This document shows, piece by piece, positions 11,425 to 23,847 of a DNA stretch of 64,000 nt. Each line of letters starts with the position of its first letter. Position 1 is the first letter of the stretch. A program made the position numbers and the translations under genes. Source of the stretch: Epiperipatus broadwayi (lineage: Eukaryota > Onychophora > Udeonychophora > Euonychophora > Peripatidae); contig JAQFVV010000021.1 in the NCBI GenBank assembly GCA_028023455.1, positions 2,780,351-2,844,350 on the forward strand, given 5' to 3'. The notes under the pieces were generated by a model. The model was given only the letters and a program-made list of their open reading frames with translations, ran no database searches and had not been told where the DNA came from.

Positions 11425-13465
11425 TAATTATCATTATTATTTTTGAAACACTTTAAAATTGATACATGACTTTTTATATTTTAGAATATAAAAAAAAATA
11501 TCCACATAAAAGCCATGCCTGCAAACTCAGGCATGAGAGTTGTAATATGTGAGTATGTGTGTGCATACGTGCATGTGAGTTTATGATGAAATAAACAAAT
11601 CCAAATATGTTACTAGATTGGATTCTCAAAGAATCATTTAAATGAACTTATTATGCCCATTTTTTATTTTATTAATGCCAATCTACTTTATCAAATAAAA
11701 GGTAGGTGTTACTTACATGTTCATTTAAATTTGGTAACTGGCACAGATAAGATCAGTCTAGGCCTACATTAACTGAAAGCCTTTATGCAGGGCTCAGCCA
11801 TATTTCCTTATTACACTTTTCTCGGCATTTATTACATTATTCTGATGTAATATAAAATAATACATTTGTAATTCAGATGAGAAAATTTATGAAAAACAAA
11901 ATTATTAACTATAACAATAATTTTATTTAACGCAATACAATAAAAAAGCAATATAACTTTTATATTTATATCAACGTAATAAAATAGAGAACTTACATGA
12001 CCGAAAATATTTTTAATCCTTATTATTCAAGATGAAGGCACTATAAACGTCTTATCCAGTTTACTTTATTTTTTTTATTTTCTGTTGAAGTTAATTTTTT
12101 ATAAACAATCAACTAATTTAAAATTGAGATATATGGCCATTATGATCCTAGTTCCATATTGAAATTTATAAATTATTTAACTTGTCTGTTTTCTGTAAAT
12201 CAGTTTCTTTTTGATTGTTGTGCTTTATAATTGAAGGTATTGTGTATACCAAGTGTATAAATCCTTCTCTTCTTGTATAATTTCTTCTTATAACTGATAA
12301 ATTTATAGCATCCACAATAAGTTACAGTATTGCCCAATAGACCAAAGTATTGTTCAATCTTAAGGCATTATTATCACTCCTTGCCTAATCTGCATTTCTG
12401 GAAAGATGACCTTGAGCCCTCTAATTAAAGCCTTATTTCATTATTGCCATAATACAAGCATATACGAGAATCAAAATCATTTTCTAGGCTTTAATTTTAT
12501 AAGCAGTACGCTGAACTGAAATCCCTCCCAATTTAAAAGCAGACGATATTCTGGAGTTTTTCTTTTCGGCATTGTATGCCAAATCTTCCATGGAAATTTA
12601 ACATTTTAAAAATAGTCAATTTTATTTTCAAATATTATTTATCATAAACAAAGTAATAAACTTTTTTATTTCTTACAATTACTTTGTTTTCAGCTTGTCA
12701 ATGCATTGATGTTATAAAATAAATCAATAACTTGTACATTGTTAAATGTATAATAATTTTTGGATTCATTTTTAAAAAAAAACTATTCATATAAATTACA
12801 TCATGGAGTTTACGAAATGTATAAAACTTCTACTGATCAACCTGAAAAATAAAAATTATTAAAAGAGAGGAGACGATAGTTATCGTACATACTTAAGATT
12901 ATATTGAAAATCTTTCAGCACGGGGTTATTGCTTTACATTGAAAATAAAAAATTTCCAGATGTATGATATGGGTTAGACTACTTAAAATAAAAAGCCTTT
13001 ACTTATTTAATAATTCTCAAATTTCCACACGAATTTGAACTCATACTATAGTGAAGGTATTTGAAAATCCTAACGTTTACTCCATAAGGCTTTTATAGCT
13101 GTGTTTATATGGGTCAAAAGGACAATTTTTGAATAGCTTATTACAGCATGAGAAAAGATGGCATTTTAAAAATCAATCTATCTAATTGCCAAGTTGTGAA
13201 AAGTTAGCTGATTTTCCATTCTTGTTTTGCTTGCTCAGTTAAGAATATCTGAATACTCATTTACCACTAATAATAAATGATAGTCTAACTCAATTATAAA
13301 ATGATTATTTAAAATAAGAATGATATGCCTGATTAAAATCTACTAATTTTCAAGTTTTGAAAATTTATGCATGTGCCTAACAAATCCAAGATCTATATTC
13401 AAATCCAGATTGTGAGCATGGAGGTAAATACACTGTACAGTGGAATCCTATCTGTGTTTATGTAT
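11425..13465. other. Spacer without a gene
   Basis: A+T-rich, with no terminal repeats, SINE boxes or convincing coding frames. The 81-codon open frame at 13367-13612 runs through fold-back copy 3 and is not a gene. Confidence 0.5.
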
Positions 13466-13690
13466 ATCATTAAAAACCAGTCAATACTTAGATTCCCAAT
13501 ATCAATAACAATCAACAATTTCAAACTGTTGTCAAGGCAACCCCATTTCCCCAACTTTATTGTTAAAAAGGGGTTGCCTTGTCAACAATTTGAAATTGTT
13601 GGTTGTTATTGATATTGGGATTGTCTAAGTATTGATTGGTTTTTAATGATTATTTACAAACCCATTTAGCCTTGAGAATTATTACCCTTA
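13466..13690 (+). repeat. Fold-back element, copy 3
   Basis: The hairpin at 13466-13650 has arms of about 85 bases that pair almost perfectly (ATCATTAAAAACCAGTCAAT, then CCCAATATCAATAACAATC). The shoulder AACCCATTTAGCCTTGAG follows to about 13690. A TA run begins at 13690, so the insertion lies next to a microsatellite. Confidence 0.9.
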
Positions 13691-15251
13691 ATATATATAT
13701 ATATATATATATAGTAACTGTTCAGAAACAAGGCACAATGTCTGTATATAAAAAAGCGTATGGGTAGACAAAGAATGATCTAGTAAAAATTAATAGAATT
13801 AAAATTATTAAGCTTGTGATTTCATAGCTTTAAAATGGTTTTAAAGTACAATCAAATAAGGTAAATTGTTTGCAGTATGTATCCCATATATATTTTGAAG
13901 AAACTCTATACAAACATGAATTATTTTCATAGCCTACATGTTATGTCATAGTATTTATTAAAACACAAACCATCATATGCTGACCAAAAATGCAGTAGCT
14001 TAATTATGAAAAGAGTGTTTTGTGCATGCCAATAGGTCTGTTGTATGAAATATAGCAGGGGTCGGCAACCTATGGCACCCGTGCCATGCTTGGCATGCCA
14101 ATGATTATTAATGGCATTCGGAATAAATTGAAATAGTAAAAAAATATATATTTTAATTTCAGCATCTTTTTTTTTTTTTTTTTACATTCAGCATTGAATT
14201 TACGATTAAATCATTATTTACCAGAAAATAATACACTTGACTTCATTTAAAAGATAATTTTGTTTGCAAGTGAAAAAAATCTACATATTCACATTTAACT
14301 TCTGATAAAATTAAAAAATGAGATCGTAATCCAAATAAAAAGCTTATTATGTTATCAATTTTAGAAAGCTATTGCGGTAGTTGAATGGTAAATAATCGAC
14401 GCTCATTGGTGGTGCTTCTTTCAAAAAAGAGATTCTCATTGCATAGTGACTGAGAGATTCCCAAAATATCCCACAAAAGACAAAAACATGATATTCACTC
14501 TTTTTAAAACTATTGGACAAATGAATATAAATTTGTACAGCAAAAAGATTGTGCTGTGTGTATATTATGCTGTGAAAGTATTGTATGTCATATCTCAAGT
14601 GTACAAAGACATTATCAAACTAAACATGTGTTCATGTTTAAAAATTCAGATGAGAAAAGTGAAGCTATAAAAAGAGCTGTTTCTACCTTTAAGAAACAAA
14701 CTAATTATTTTAGTCAATAATTGGAACCCAAAATAAAGCCACCAAATGTAGCTATACAATTGCTCATTGTGTGGCTTTGAAAGGCAAACCTTTCACAGAT
14801 GGACAGTTCATCAAAAAAACGTTTTTGAAAAATGCTAAAATCTTATTCAGTGATCTACCATGTAATAAATAAATGATACTTTCTCAGATTCAAAAAATAC
14901 CAGCTTCTGCAAGAGCAATTCAAAAAAGAATAACTGACATGGCTGAAGCTGTAACAACAAAAGAGAAAACCAGTTTACAGCAAGCTGTTACATTCAGTGT
15001 TGCTGTTGATGAAAGCACTGATGTAAATGATGTGGCGCACCTAGCAATAGTTGCATGATATTGTGACAACAATCATATTTATGAAGGATTGTGTTGCTTG
15101 ATTTTTCTTACTGGTACAACAAAGGGACATGATATTTTCACTGCATTTTTCACTTGTTTGAAAATCAGAAAATCAACATAAATAAAATATTTAGGGTTAC
15201 TACTGATGCCAGTCATGCAGTGGTCAGAAAGAAAAAGGGATTTGTTAAACT

Positions 15252-15316
15252 TAATAAACATCACATGACCATCACTTCTTATGCTTGTGTATAGCTGAGT
15301 TTTGCCTGTTTTAATT
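15252..15316 (+). repeat. Fragment of repeat family A inside the transposase
   Basis: AAACATCACATGACCATCAC, then CTTATGCTTGTGTATAGCTG and AGTTTTGCCTGTTTTA, match the ends of the family A element at 57012-57250. It breaks the hAT reading frame between two conserved segments. Confidence 0.75.
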
Positions 15317-15421
15317 TGTTAAACTTCTTGAAAATCATATTTAACATTGAATATTGAGTTTCCATTGGATTATGCACCAGGAAAATTTAGTTGCAAAAAT
15401 TTCATCACAATGCTTACATTC

Positions 15422-15480
15422 TGTAATAGACACTGTCATTAAAATAATTAGTGTAATAGACACTGTCATTAAAATAATTA
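15422..15480 (+). repeat. Tandem duplication, 30-bp unit
   Basis: TGTAATAGACACTGTCATTA plus AAATAATTAG occurs twice head to tail within the decayed transposase, adding to its frame damage. Confidence 0.9.
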
Positions 15481-16606
15481 ATTTCATAGTTTCTCATTCT
15501 ACATTAACACACAGGTAATTTAAATCCCTTTTACAAGAAATGCATAGTACATATATAGACCTTTTTCTATACAGCAATGTTTGTTGGATTAGTTAAGGTA
15601 ATGTCTTGAACAGGTTTGTATCATGTATAAAGAAATCAAGATTTTTCTTGATGAAAAAGAACAACATTATCCAGAAATAAATGATGAAGGCTGTTTATGC
15701 AAATTGATGCATCTGACGATATAATTAAACACCTGAACTTGCATTTGTAAGGGAAGGATCAAACAATACTATAACTTTTTGAATATTGGAAAGGATTTGC
15801 ATCAAAATTAGATATATTTTGGTGTGATATTACCATTAACACATACAAGTACTTTCCAAATGTAAAGGCCCATGCAAATCAATTTAACATTAATAAAGAT
15901 GAACTTCAAAAATACATTGAAGCTCTCAGAGAAGAATTTTCCAAATGATGTGAAGACTTCCAAATACACACAGCCATATTTTCTTTTCTCATCATGCCTG
16001 ACTTAATTGATTTAAAGATGACTCCATTTGATTTATCTCTTTTTGAATGGATGGATATTGATAGTTTTGAAATGGAATTAATCAAATTGATGTCATCATA
16101 ATTGTTAAAAACTAAATTTGTAGAATTGCAGAAAACTCTTGAAGGAATCTGTCTAGAAAAGTCAGCTGTCATTCTCAATTGTTGGGTATCATTACCTAAA
16201 AGATTTAATTCTTTGAACAAAACTGCTTGTGCTCTGCTTTCAGCATTTGGTTCAACTTACTTATGTGAACAAATTTTCTCACATATGAAAAATATTTTGA
16301 GTTCACAAAGAAGTTGCCTAATACCTGAACATTCAGAAGCATGTGTGAAGCTAAAAGTGACCAATTATATACCTGACATTGAGCAAAGAGGTACAAGGAC
16401 AATGTTCACATTAATTTATTTTAATAATAAAAAATAACTAATCATATTAAAATTCATGATATTTTTTCTTATTTAAATTATATATTAGGTAAAAAGTTGT
16501 AATTTATAATTTGTAATATAATTTTTAATAAGCATGTTAAAAATTACAAATTTAAAAAAGGTACTTTTCACATGATACTAAGTATTTCAAAATACTGAAT
16601 GACCAA

Positions 16607-17231
16607 TGTTGTGTTTGGTCTGGATTACAGACCCAACCAACAGTAAATAATGTAAAATAATACTGAAACAGTATTACAATTAATATATTTATTATGTACA
16701 AATATATACAATATAATATATACAAATTACAATTTGAATCTTGGAGTTTAACGTAACTCTGTATTCTGCCTGCCACTTCCAGCCACACCTGATGGCTTGC
16801 CTCACATGTAGGGTCTATGACTCTTCCATCTGTACAAGACAGCTTGCCTCGAGCCAAGAGTGATCGTAGCAGCATCCAATCTCTGTGGGACTTGCCTAGC
16901 TGCAGAGATCTAAATAGCATAGTGCTATTAATGGGAATACTTGCTGCTGTTGAGGCTAGCAGAGTTTCCCTGGGAGAATGCAAAGATTCTGTTCAGGTTA
17001 GACACACTCTTCCTTGATCCTCACAAAAGGTTGACTATTTATACCCAGATCCCTGACCTTATTGAAAACCTTTGGATTCAGCAAGCATCATTGCTTATTG
17101 GCCTGTAGTAATCATTGGCTATGTTGTTATCTATACATTAGCCTATTGGCCTGTGGCAAACAATGCTTAATCCGATTAGATAAGGAGGCATCTGGAATAG
17201 TCTATTTCTGAGAGAAGGGAGGACTATAACA
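16607..17231 (-). repeat. 3' LTR
   Basis: On the minus strand it starts TGTTATAGTCCTCCC after a polypurine tract and ends CCAAACACAACA, giving TG...CA ends. It is 625 bp and aligns with 19312-19931. An open frame at 16552-16983 through it is not a gene. Confidence 0.93.
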
Positions 17232-17243
17232 TCCCTTCCCCTG
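17232..17243 (-). promoter_or_regulatory. Polypurine tract
   Basis: On the minus strand AGGGGAAGGGA directly precedes the 3' LTR start TGTTATAG, the expected place for the plus-strand primer. Confidence 0.85.
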
Positions 17244-17259
17244 GCTAAAATTTACCCTA

Positions 17260-18038
17260 GAGAACATAGTCATGCAGGTGTGCTGGAGGACGACTAAAGT
17301 GCTTCGGTGCTGGTTCTGGTTTGCTGTTGTCTTCAGTTTGTTGGTCCTCCTTGCTTGTACTGCATGTCTCTGGAGCTTCATTCCTTGTGGTTGCATCAGT
17401 ATAATATAGTCTAAGTTGCTTTTGATGGCCATGATATTGACATCCATCTGCTGTTTTGACTATAAGGGTGTGGAGTCCTTTCTGTTGGATCATGACTGCT
17501 GGAATACATTTAGTGGGTCCTCAATACATTCTGCATAGCACTTTAGTCTGCAAAGCTAGTGGTGTTCTGGCATTCCTGGTGTCCCAATTTCTCATATTCA
17601 TTTTTGTTATCAGCTTTTTGTTGACTTCTGGTTTTATCTCTTTATTCAGTGATAACTGAATTGGTGGTCCTAGATACAGACCTAGATCTTTTTAACCACT
17701 TCAGGGTAATTAGCTTTTAATTTAGCTAATGTTGTGATCTGGTTCACCTTTGACACTGCAAAGCCTAAGTGACTTAACCAGTCACAGCCTAACAAGTTGC
17801 TGTGATCACCTGATGCCACTAACAGTGGTAGGTGTATAGTTTTGTTAGGCATAGTTATTTTAACTCTTGTCTGACCCAAGAGTTTTATTTTTTTACCCTG
17901 ATAATCTGTTATAGTCCTAGTACTAGGATGCAGATTATGTTTATTATTTTTATTAATGATAGCCCAAGTCTTTTTTGAGACAATAGACACTGCAGACCCT
18001 GTGTCTAGTTCCATTCTCACTGGTGTATCATTAATCAT
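17260..18038 (-). pseudogene. Protease and remains of pol
   Basis: The frame at 18038-17682 is a retropepsin. The catalytic triplet DTG is at residues 12-14 (MELDTGSAVSI), and the second conserved segment LLGCDWL is at 82-88, as in Ty3/gypsy proteases. After a one-base shift near 17685 the text continues as DLGLYLGPPIQLSLN, the usual beginning of gypsy reverse transcriptase. Within about 25 codons it then changes to integrase C-terminal text (NARTPLALQTKVLC, then GPTKCIPAVMIQ and HGHQKQLRLYY). It ends near RPPAHLHDYVL. The RT core, RNase H and integrase catalytic core are therefore deleted, with the junction at about 17590-17620. It cannot be active in cis. Confidence 0.88.
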
Positions 18039-18069
18039 TATACTATGTATAAATCCAGACTGATTGTCT

Positions 18070-18960
18070 TTAATGTGATTTATACTGGCAACTTTTATTT
18101 TTCTTATAGTTGCCTTTGTTGTTTTTTGGAATGGTTTTTTCCATTCTCAAATTGGCTGTTTGTCTTTTGAAATTTAGACAAGCCGCTCTTATATGACCGA
18201 CTCGCTTGCAAAATGAGCACACAGTATGGAGATGTGGACATTCTGTTTGCACGTGGATCGGTTCATCGCATCTATAACAACGCTTTACACTCATTGTTGT
18301 TGTTGAGCTAACTGAGTGTTTGTCAGACTCAGCCTTCTGTTCAACTTTTTGAACAGTATAATTTATTTTTTGTAATGGCTTTGCTTGACATGCTATAGTT
18401 TCTGCCAGTGTGGCTTGAGCTACAGTCTTTTCAAAGTCTATATCTGGTGTCATTAATAGTTTGAGTCTTAAATTATGGTTCAAGCCACAAATGAAACGAT
18501 CGTGTAGTGCTTCATTTAAGAACTCTTTAAATTGGCACATAAGTGCTAATGTCCGGATTCACATGGCGAATTCTCTAGCTTTTTCTCCCTCCGCCTGAGT
18601 ACACAGATTGAAATAATATGTCTGCATTATTGTTAGTGGTTTGGGGGAAAATATTCTGTGAGAATTGTCAACGCTTTCTCAAAATTCAAGTCGGCGAGTG
18701 TTTCTGACCCGATTTGAGATTTTAAAATATTATATGTTTGTGACCCAATTACAGTTATCAGCATCGCTAATTTTATTTCAGACTTTTTGATCTGATTGGC
18801 CTGCATATAAAAAAATTAGGCAGTCTTTGTAGATAGACCAGTTCTCAGGGAACCCTAGATCAAAAGCTTCCATCGAGCCAACTATATTAGCCTTTTTTTT
18901 TTTTATTTTTCTGTTATCACATGAGAAAAATATTTTTTCCATATATTTCTGAGTAACCAC
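18070..18960 (-). pseudogene. Gag with two zinc knuckles
   Basis: The N-terminal part (from about 18875) reads MEAFDLGFPENWSIYKDCL, the typical start of the Gag core in K02A2.6-like Ty3/gypsy elements. A frameshift at about 18783 moves the text to another frame (SEIKLAMLITVIGSQTYNIL), and a stop follows near 18640. The open frame at 18540-18070 carries the C-terminal half: a helix-rich part, then two perfect CCHC knuckles of form C-x2-C-x4-H-x4-C at residues 88-101 (CYRC...C) and 108-121 (CSFC...C), then a Lys/Asn-rich tail. The role would be genome packaging and particle assembly. It is inactive as it stands because of the frame breaks. Confidence 0.88.
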
Positions 18961-19311
18961 TCGATACGATTATGTTTGACAGATTTTATACTCTGCTAGG
19001 GCGAGCTTGTCTTTTTAGCAAGGCCAATTTTGATTGGTTTATGAAGCACCAATCATTTTTATGCTGTTTAGTAAATACTATTTGTGTATTTTACTTATTT
19101 TGCCAAAAATAAGTGATTTTAAAAATCACCGTTTAATAAATACGGTAGTCATGTATTTTACTTGGACTGTATTTAAGTGTGATTTAGTAATCACAGCTTC
19201 GTAATTTACGAGTGTCTATATAATTGCACAGTCGCATATTTATATTTTCCAAGTTTTTTTCTTTTTCCAGTCATGGGGGGAAAAAAATCTTTTGTCAAAC
19301 TGTGCCAAATC

Positions 19312-19931
19312 TGTTGTTTTTGGTCTGGATTACAGACCCAACCAACAGTAAATAATGTAAAATAATACTGAAACAAGTATTACAATTAATATATTTATTA
19401 TGTACAAATATATACAATACAATATATACAAATTACAAGTTCAATCTTGGAGTTTAATGTAACTCTGTGTTCTGCCTGCCACTTCCAGCCACACCTGATG
19501 GCTTGCCTCATGGGTAGAGTCTATGACTCTTCCTACAAGACAGCTTGCCTCGAGCCGAGAGTGATAGTAGCAGTGTTTGGTCTCTGTGGGACTTGCCTAG
19601 CTGCAGAGATCTAAATAGCATAGTGCTATTAATGGGAATACTTGCTACTGTTGAGGTTGACAGAGTTTCCCTGGGAGAACACAAAGAGTCTGTTCAGATT
19701 AGACATGCTCTTTCTTGATCCTCACAAAAGGTTGACTATTTATACCCAGATCCCTGACCTTATTGAAAACCTTTGCATTCAGCAAGCATCATTGCTTATT
19801 GGCCTGTAGTAATCATTGCTATGTTGTTATCTATACATTAGCCTATTGGCCTGTGGCAAACAATGCTTAATCCGATCAGATAAGGAGGCATCTGGAATAG
19901 TCTACTTCTGAGAGAAGGGAGGACTATAAGA
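19312..19931 (-). repeat. 5' LTR
   Basis: It aligns with 16607-17231 over its length with scattered differences and small gaps. The outer terminus on the plus strand reads ATAAGA where the other LTR has ATAACA, so its terminal dinucleotide has mutated. The target copy ACCAA follows at once. Just inside, GATTTGGCACAGTTTGAC (minus strand) should contain the primer binding site, but no tRNA was recognised. Confidence 0.92.
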
Positions 19932-19941
19932 ACCAATAATA

Positions 19942-20048
19942 TATGATCCAGTTATAATGGACTTCAAAAGTATATATTATATAGTAGTGTATATTATATA
20001 CTATAATATTATATATAACTTTGAAGCCCATTATAACTGAACCAATTT
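19942..20048. repeat. Imperfect inverted repeat
   Basis: GATCCAGTTATAATGGACTT and, about 60 bases on, its near complement AAGCCCATTATAACTGAACC form a hairpin with a TA-rich middle. It lies in the 3' non-coding end of the hAT, between the LTR insertion and the right terminal repeat, and may be a subterminal feature or a small insertion. Confidence 0.7.
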
Positions 20049-20157
20049 TGATAATATAATATAATAAGGTTGGTAAAACCATGTCGGCATGCAGAATAAC
20101 ATTGTAACATAGGTTTGGCACCACCCTACCAAAAGGTTGCTGACCCCTGAAATATAG

Positions 20158-20696
20158 TACGGTTTGCAATATTGCACATTTTCAAGTGCACATATCATAA
20201 TGTACATTTGTGTCATCAAAATTCCAAAAAAAAACCCCAATTATTCAAATTTATATTAAAGATTTAAATTCTGTGAATGTATATTTTTGTGAAATCATTA
20301 AAAAATCAATGTGTTTTAATGAATGTTATACTTAATTACTTTGGTAAATACTATTACTTTATAAATCCTCATCTTTGTTGGAAATCATTGAAAGTTTTCT
20401 CAGAAAAATGCTATTGTCTGTAACTTTATATTGTAGTATTAACATTATTCTTAGAATAGATTGTAACAATAATCAACTAACATCAAAATATGTGTTGTTT
20501 GTTCTGTGAACAGAAGAAATTTCTCAAAAGGTGTTCATATTTTTCTGATTTAGTTTTCACATGAAGATTTTTAATGTATAATTAAAATGATTTGTTTTGC
20601 TTGTTTATAAAGTATTTTCATTATTTTTACACACCAAGTGAATCATTGTTATAAAGAAATGTACAGGTAAACATCCAGTTTATTCATTTAAATCAG
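20158..20696. other. Spacer without a gene
   Basis: A+T-rich DNA between the hAT target duplication and the next repeat. No frame, boxes or ends were seen. Confidence 0.5.
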
Positions 20697-21180
20697 AAGC
20701 TAAACTCTCTATACAGTAGTGTCACTCAGTGCAAGCTAGAGTAATCAATGGATGCAAGAAGGTTTGTGCATAAAATCCCTATCTAATGCTACTAATCCAA
20801 TATACCCAAAACTAGTTACTAGCTTGTGTCTTTTTTCAATGAAAAGCCTTGGTTATAAGAGCAGTGCATCTTGATCTGAGGATCTAATGCAACCCTCCAG
20901 AAGCCACATTTTAACTTATTAGCTAACTACAAAGTATTGAGTCCAAAATAAAAATACAATAACATTTTCAATTCAAGCTAGTTTGCATAGTCATATGAAT
21001 CTGAACCCAGTTCATCATCCATACTTTTTGGTATCTTTGGTTCTTTAATAACCACAGTCATCATAATCCTGTTGGCTTCTCACTGATGAAATCCACAAAC
21101 TAGAAACTATTCTAGAGATATTGGATAAGTGGGCACTAGATAGGGATTTTATGTGCAAACCTTCCTGCATTCATTAGATT
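20697..21180. repeat. Fold-back repeat family A, long form
   Basis: The left arm CTCTATACAGTAGTGTCACT through GAGTAATCAATGGATGCA and AAAATCCCTATCTAATGC is answered by the right arm GGCACTAGATAGGGATTTTA at 21130-21180. The internal 300 bases (around GTTCATCATCC and CTTTGGTTCTTTAATAA) are the reverse complement of 57250-57490. The right arm runs straight into a LINE fragment. It encodes no protein. Confidence 0.85.
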
Positions 21181-21560
21181 ACTTAGAAAAAGTACAAAGA
21201 GAAGTAAGAAGACATGCATTAGATACAGAAAGGATACAAATAATGAAGTTGTGGGAGAATAAATATAAACAAAATTATTATATAAAAAATGGGTTATTGG
21301 TTTTTATGCTTGATTTGGATAAAGATAATAAAGATCTAGATATAAGGGCCATAGAGTGGACAAAAATAAAGATCTAGATATAAAGGCCATAGAGTGGACA
21401 AAGATGATGTTGTGGAAATGGGATGAAGCAGGATAGAGAATATGAAAAAAACTTACACTGAGGAATGAGAAAGGAAGGTAAGATGGCTAACAGGTTTCTC
21501 TGGGTGTAGTGACTGAGAAATCATATCACTAAGAGATTAAAATGTTTATCAGTACAACAT
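21181..21560 (+). pseudogene. LINE 3'-end fragment
   Basis: The frame contains IQIMKLWENKYKQ and LLVFMLDLDKDNKDLDIRAI. These match the last coding part of the element at 28390-28866 (IQIMKLWENRYEQ, LLVFMMGLQKDKGDLDIKAV) in the same order. The non-coding part after the stop is shared too (GTTGTGGAAATGGGATG, then GATGGCTAACAGGTTTCTCT). A 36-bp direct duplication (ATAAAGATCTAGATATAAGG and following) occurs at about 21328-21400. This is a truncated non-LTR retrotransposon of the type with a C-terminal CCHC knuckle. It is not functional. Confidence 0.7.
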
Positions 21561-23526
<1,966 letters not shown>

Positions 23527-23550
23527 AAATTTGATTCAATTTTTTTTTTT

Positions 23551-23629
23551 CATATGTCAAATGCGTTGCCCGGGAAACGAACCCAGGCGTAAGCAGCTAT
23601 GCTAACCACTAGGCCATCAACGCTTGACG
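23551..23629 (-). mobile_element. tRNA-Gly-derived SINE with target duplication
   Basis: On the minus strand it reads GTCAAGCGTTGATGGCCTAG, with A box TGGCCTAGTGG, then TTAGCATAGCTGC, a B box GGTTCGTTTCCC and an acceptor-stem end AACGCATTTGAC followed by an A run. The order and sequence follow tRNA-Gly(TCC). Flanking copies AAATTTGATTCAA at 23527-23539 and 23630-23642 are a 13-bp target duplication, so this is a retroposed SINE and not a tRNA gene. Confidence 0.88.
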
Positions 23630-23771
23630 AAATTTGATTCAATTTTTTTTTATTTAGAATTCACAGTTGTTGATTTTTGAAATTTACCCATCCCATATCC
23701 TTTTTTTTAATATTTAATAATTATAATAATTAGATCTGCAGAAGGCCGTGTGATGTGGTAATATTTTTTTT

Positions 23772-23847
23772 TCTTATGTCAAATGCGTTGGCCGAACCAG
23801 CTGCTTGGAAGGCAGCTATGCTAACCACTACACCACCAATGCTTGAC
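23772..23847 (-). mobile_element. tRNA-Gly(TCC)-derived SINE
   Basis: The minus strand reads GTCAAGCATTGGTGGTGTAG, A box TGGTGTAGTGG, anticodon arm AGCTGCCTTCCAAGCAGCT (loop CTTCCAA, anticodon TCC), then GGTTCGGCCAACGCATTTGA and a poly-A tail. The T arm is shortened. TGGTAATA on both sides (about 23756 and 23848) is a likely target duplication. Confidence 0.88.

Larger units (their letters stand above)
14522..16435 (+). pseudogene. hAT transposase, BED finger type, broken
   Basis: At 14522-14719 one frame keeps a BED zinc finger: two Cys in VCILC, then 13 residues on a His-x4-His in RHYQTKH, leading to a Lys-rich linker and a stop. At 14730-14865 a frame shows GKPFTDGQFIKKTFLKNA, and 14873-15055 shows ITDMAEAV through FSVAVDESTDVNDVAHLAI. 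The acidic DEST segment holds the first catalytic-domain motif of this family. The middle is interrupted by a repeat insertion (15252-15316), stops and shifts. The last 100 residues (16102-16435) retain the C-terminal dimerisation domain with FGSTYLCEQIFSHMKN and ending near NYIPDIEQ. The nearest relatives by pattern are ZBED/GTF2IRD2-like transposases. The protein cannot be functional. Confidence 0.92.
16607..19931 (-). mobile_element. Ty3/gypsy-like LTR retrotransposon, pol deleted
   Basis: Two direct LTRs (16607-17231 and 19312-19931) bound the element, with a perfect 5-bp target duplication ACCAA at 16602-16606 and 19932-19936. Orientation is minus: gag, then protease, then the C-terminal tail of pol, then a polypurine tract directly before the lower-coordinate LTR. 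Total length is 3.3 kb where 5-6 kb is normal, because reverse transcriptase, RNase H and most of integrase are missing. The LTRs differ at scattered sites, and the outer end of the 5' LTR has changed from CA to GA on the plus strand. It is inserted in the hAT transposon. Confidence 0.94.
14056..20149 (+). mobile_element. hAT DNA transposon with nested LTR element
   Basis: The left end CAGGGGTCGGCAACCT and the reverse complement of the right end, CAGGGGTCAGCAACCT, differ by one base in 16. The element is flanked by a perfect 8-bp duplication AAATATAG at 14048-14055 and 20150-20157, the hallmark of hAT insertion. Inside are a broken BED-finger transposase (14522-16435) and, in the 3' untranslated part, a 3.3-kb LTR retrotransposon (16607-19931). 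Without that insert the hAT would be about 2.8 kb, the usual size. A fragment of repeat family A interrupts the transposase at about 15252. The insert order is certain: hAT first, LTR element later. Confidence 0.96.

Noticed and set aside
13367-13612. 81-codon open frame
   Set aside because: Mostly inside fold-back copy 3; composition-driven.
16552-17659. Open frames through the 3' LTR on both strands
   Set aside because: They run across an LTR border or opposite the pol remnant, with no motifs. The minus-strand frame ending at 17257 is part of the integrase tail and is reported there.
23551-23847. Functional tRNA-Gly genes
   Set aside because: Target duplications, poly-A tails and damaged T arms show SINEs. 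The same holds at 49216-49306.
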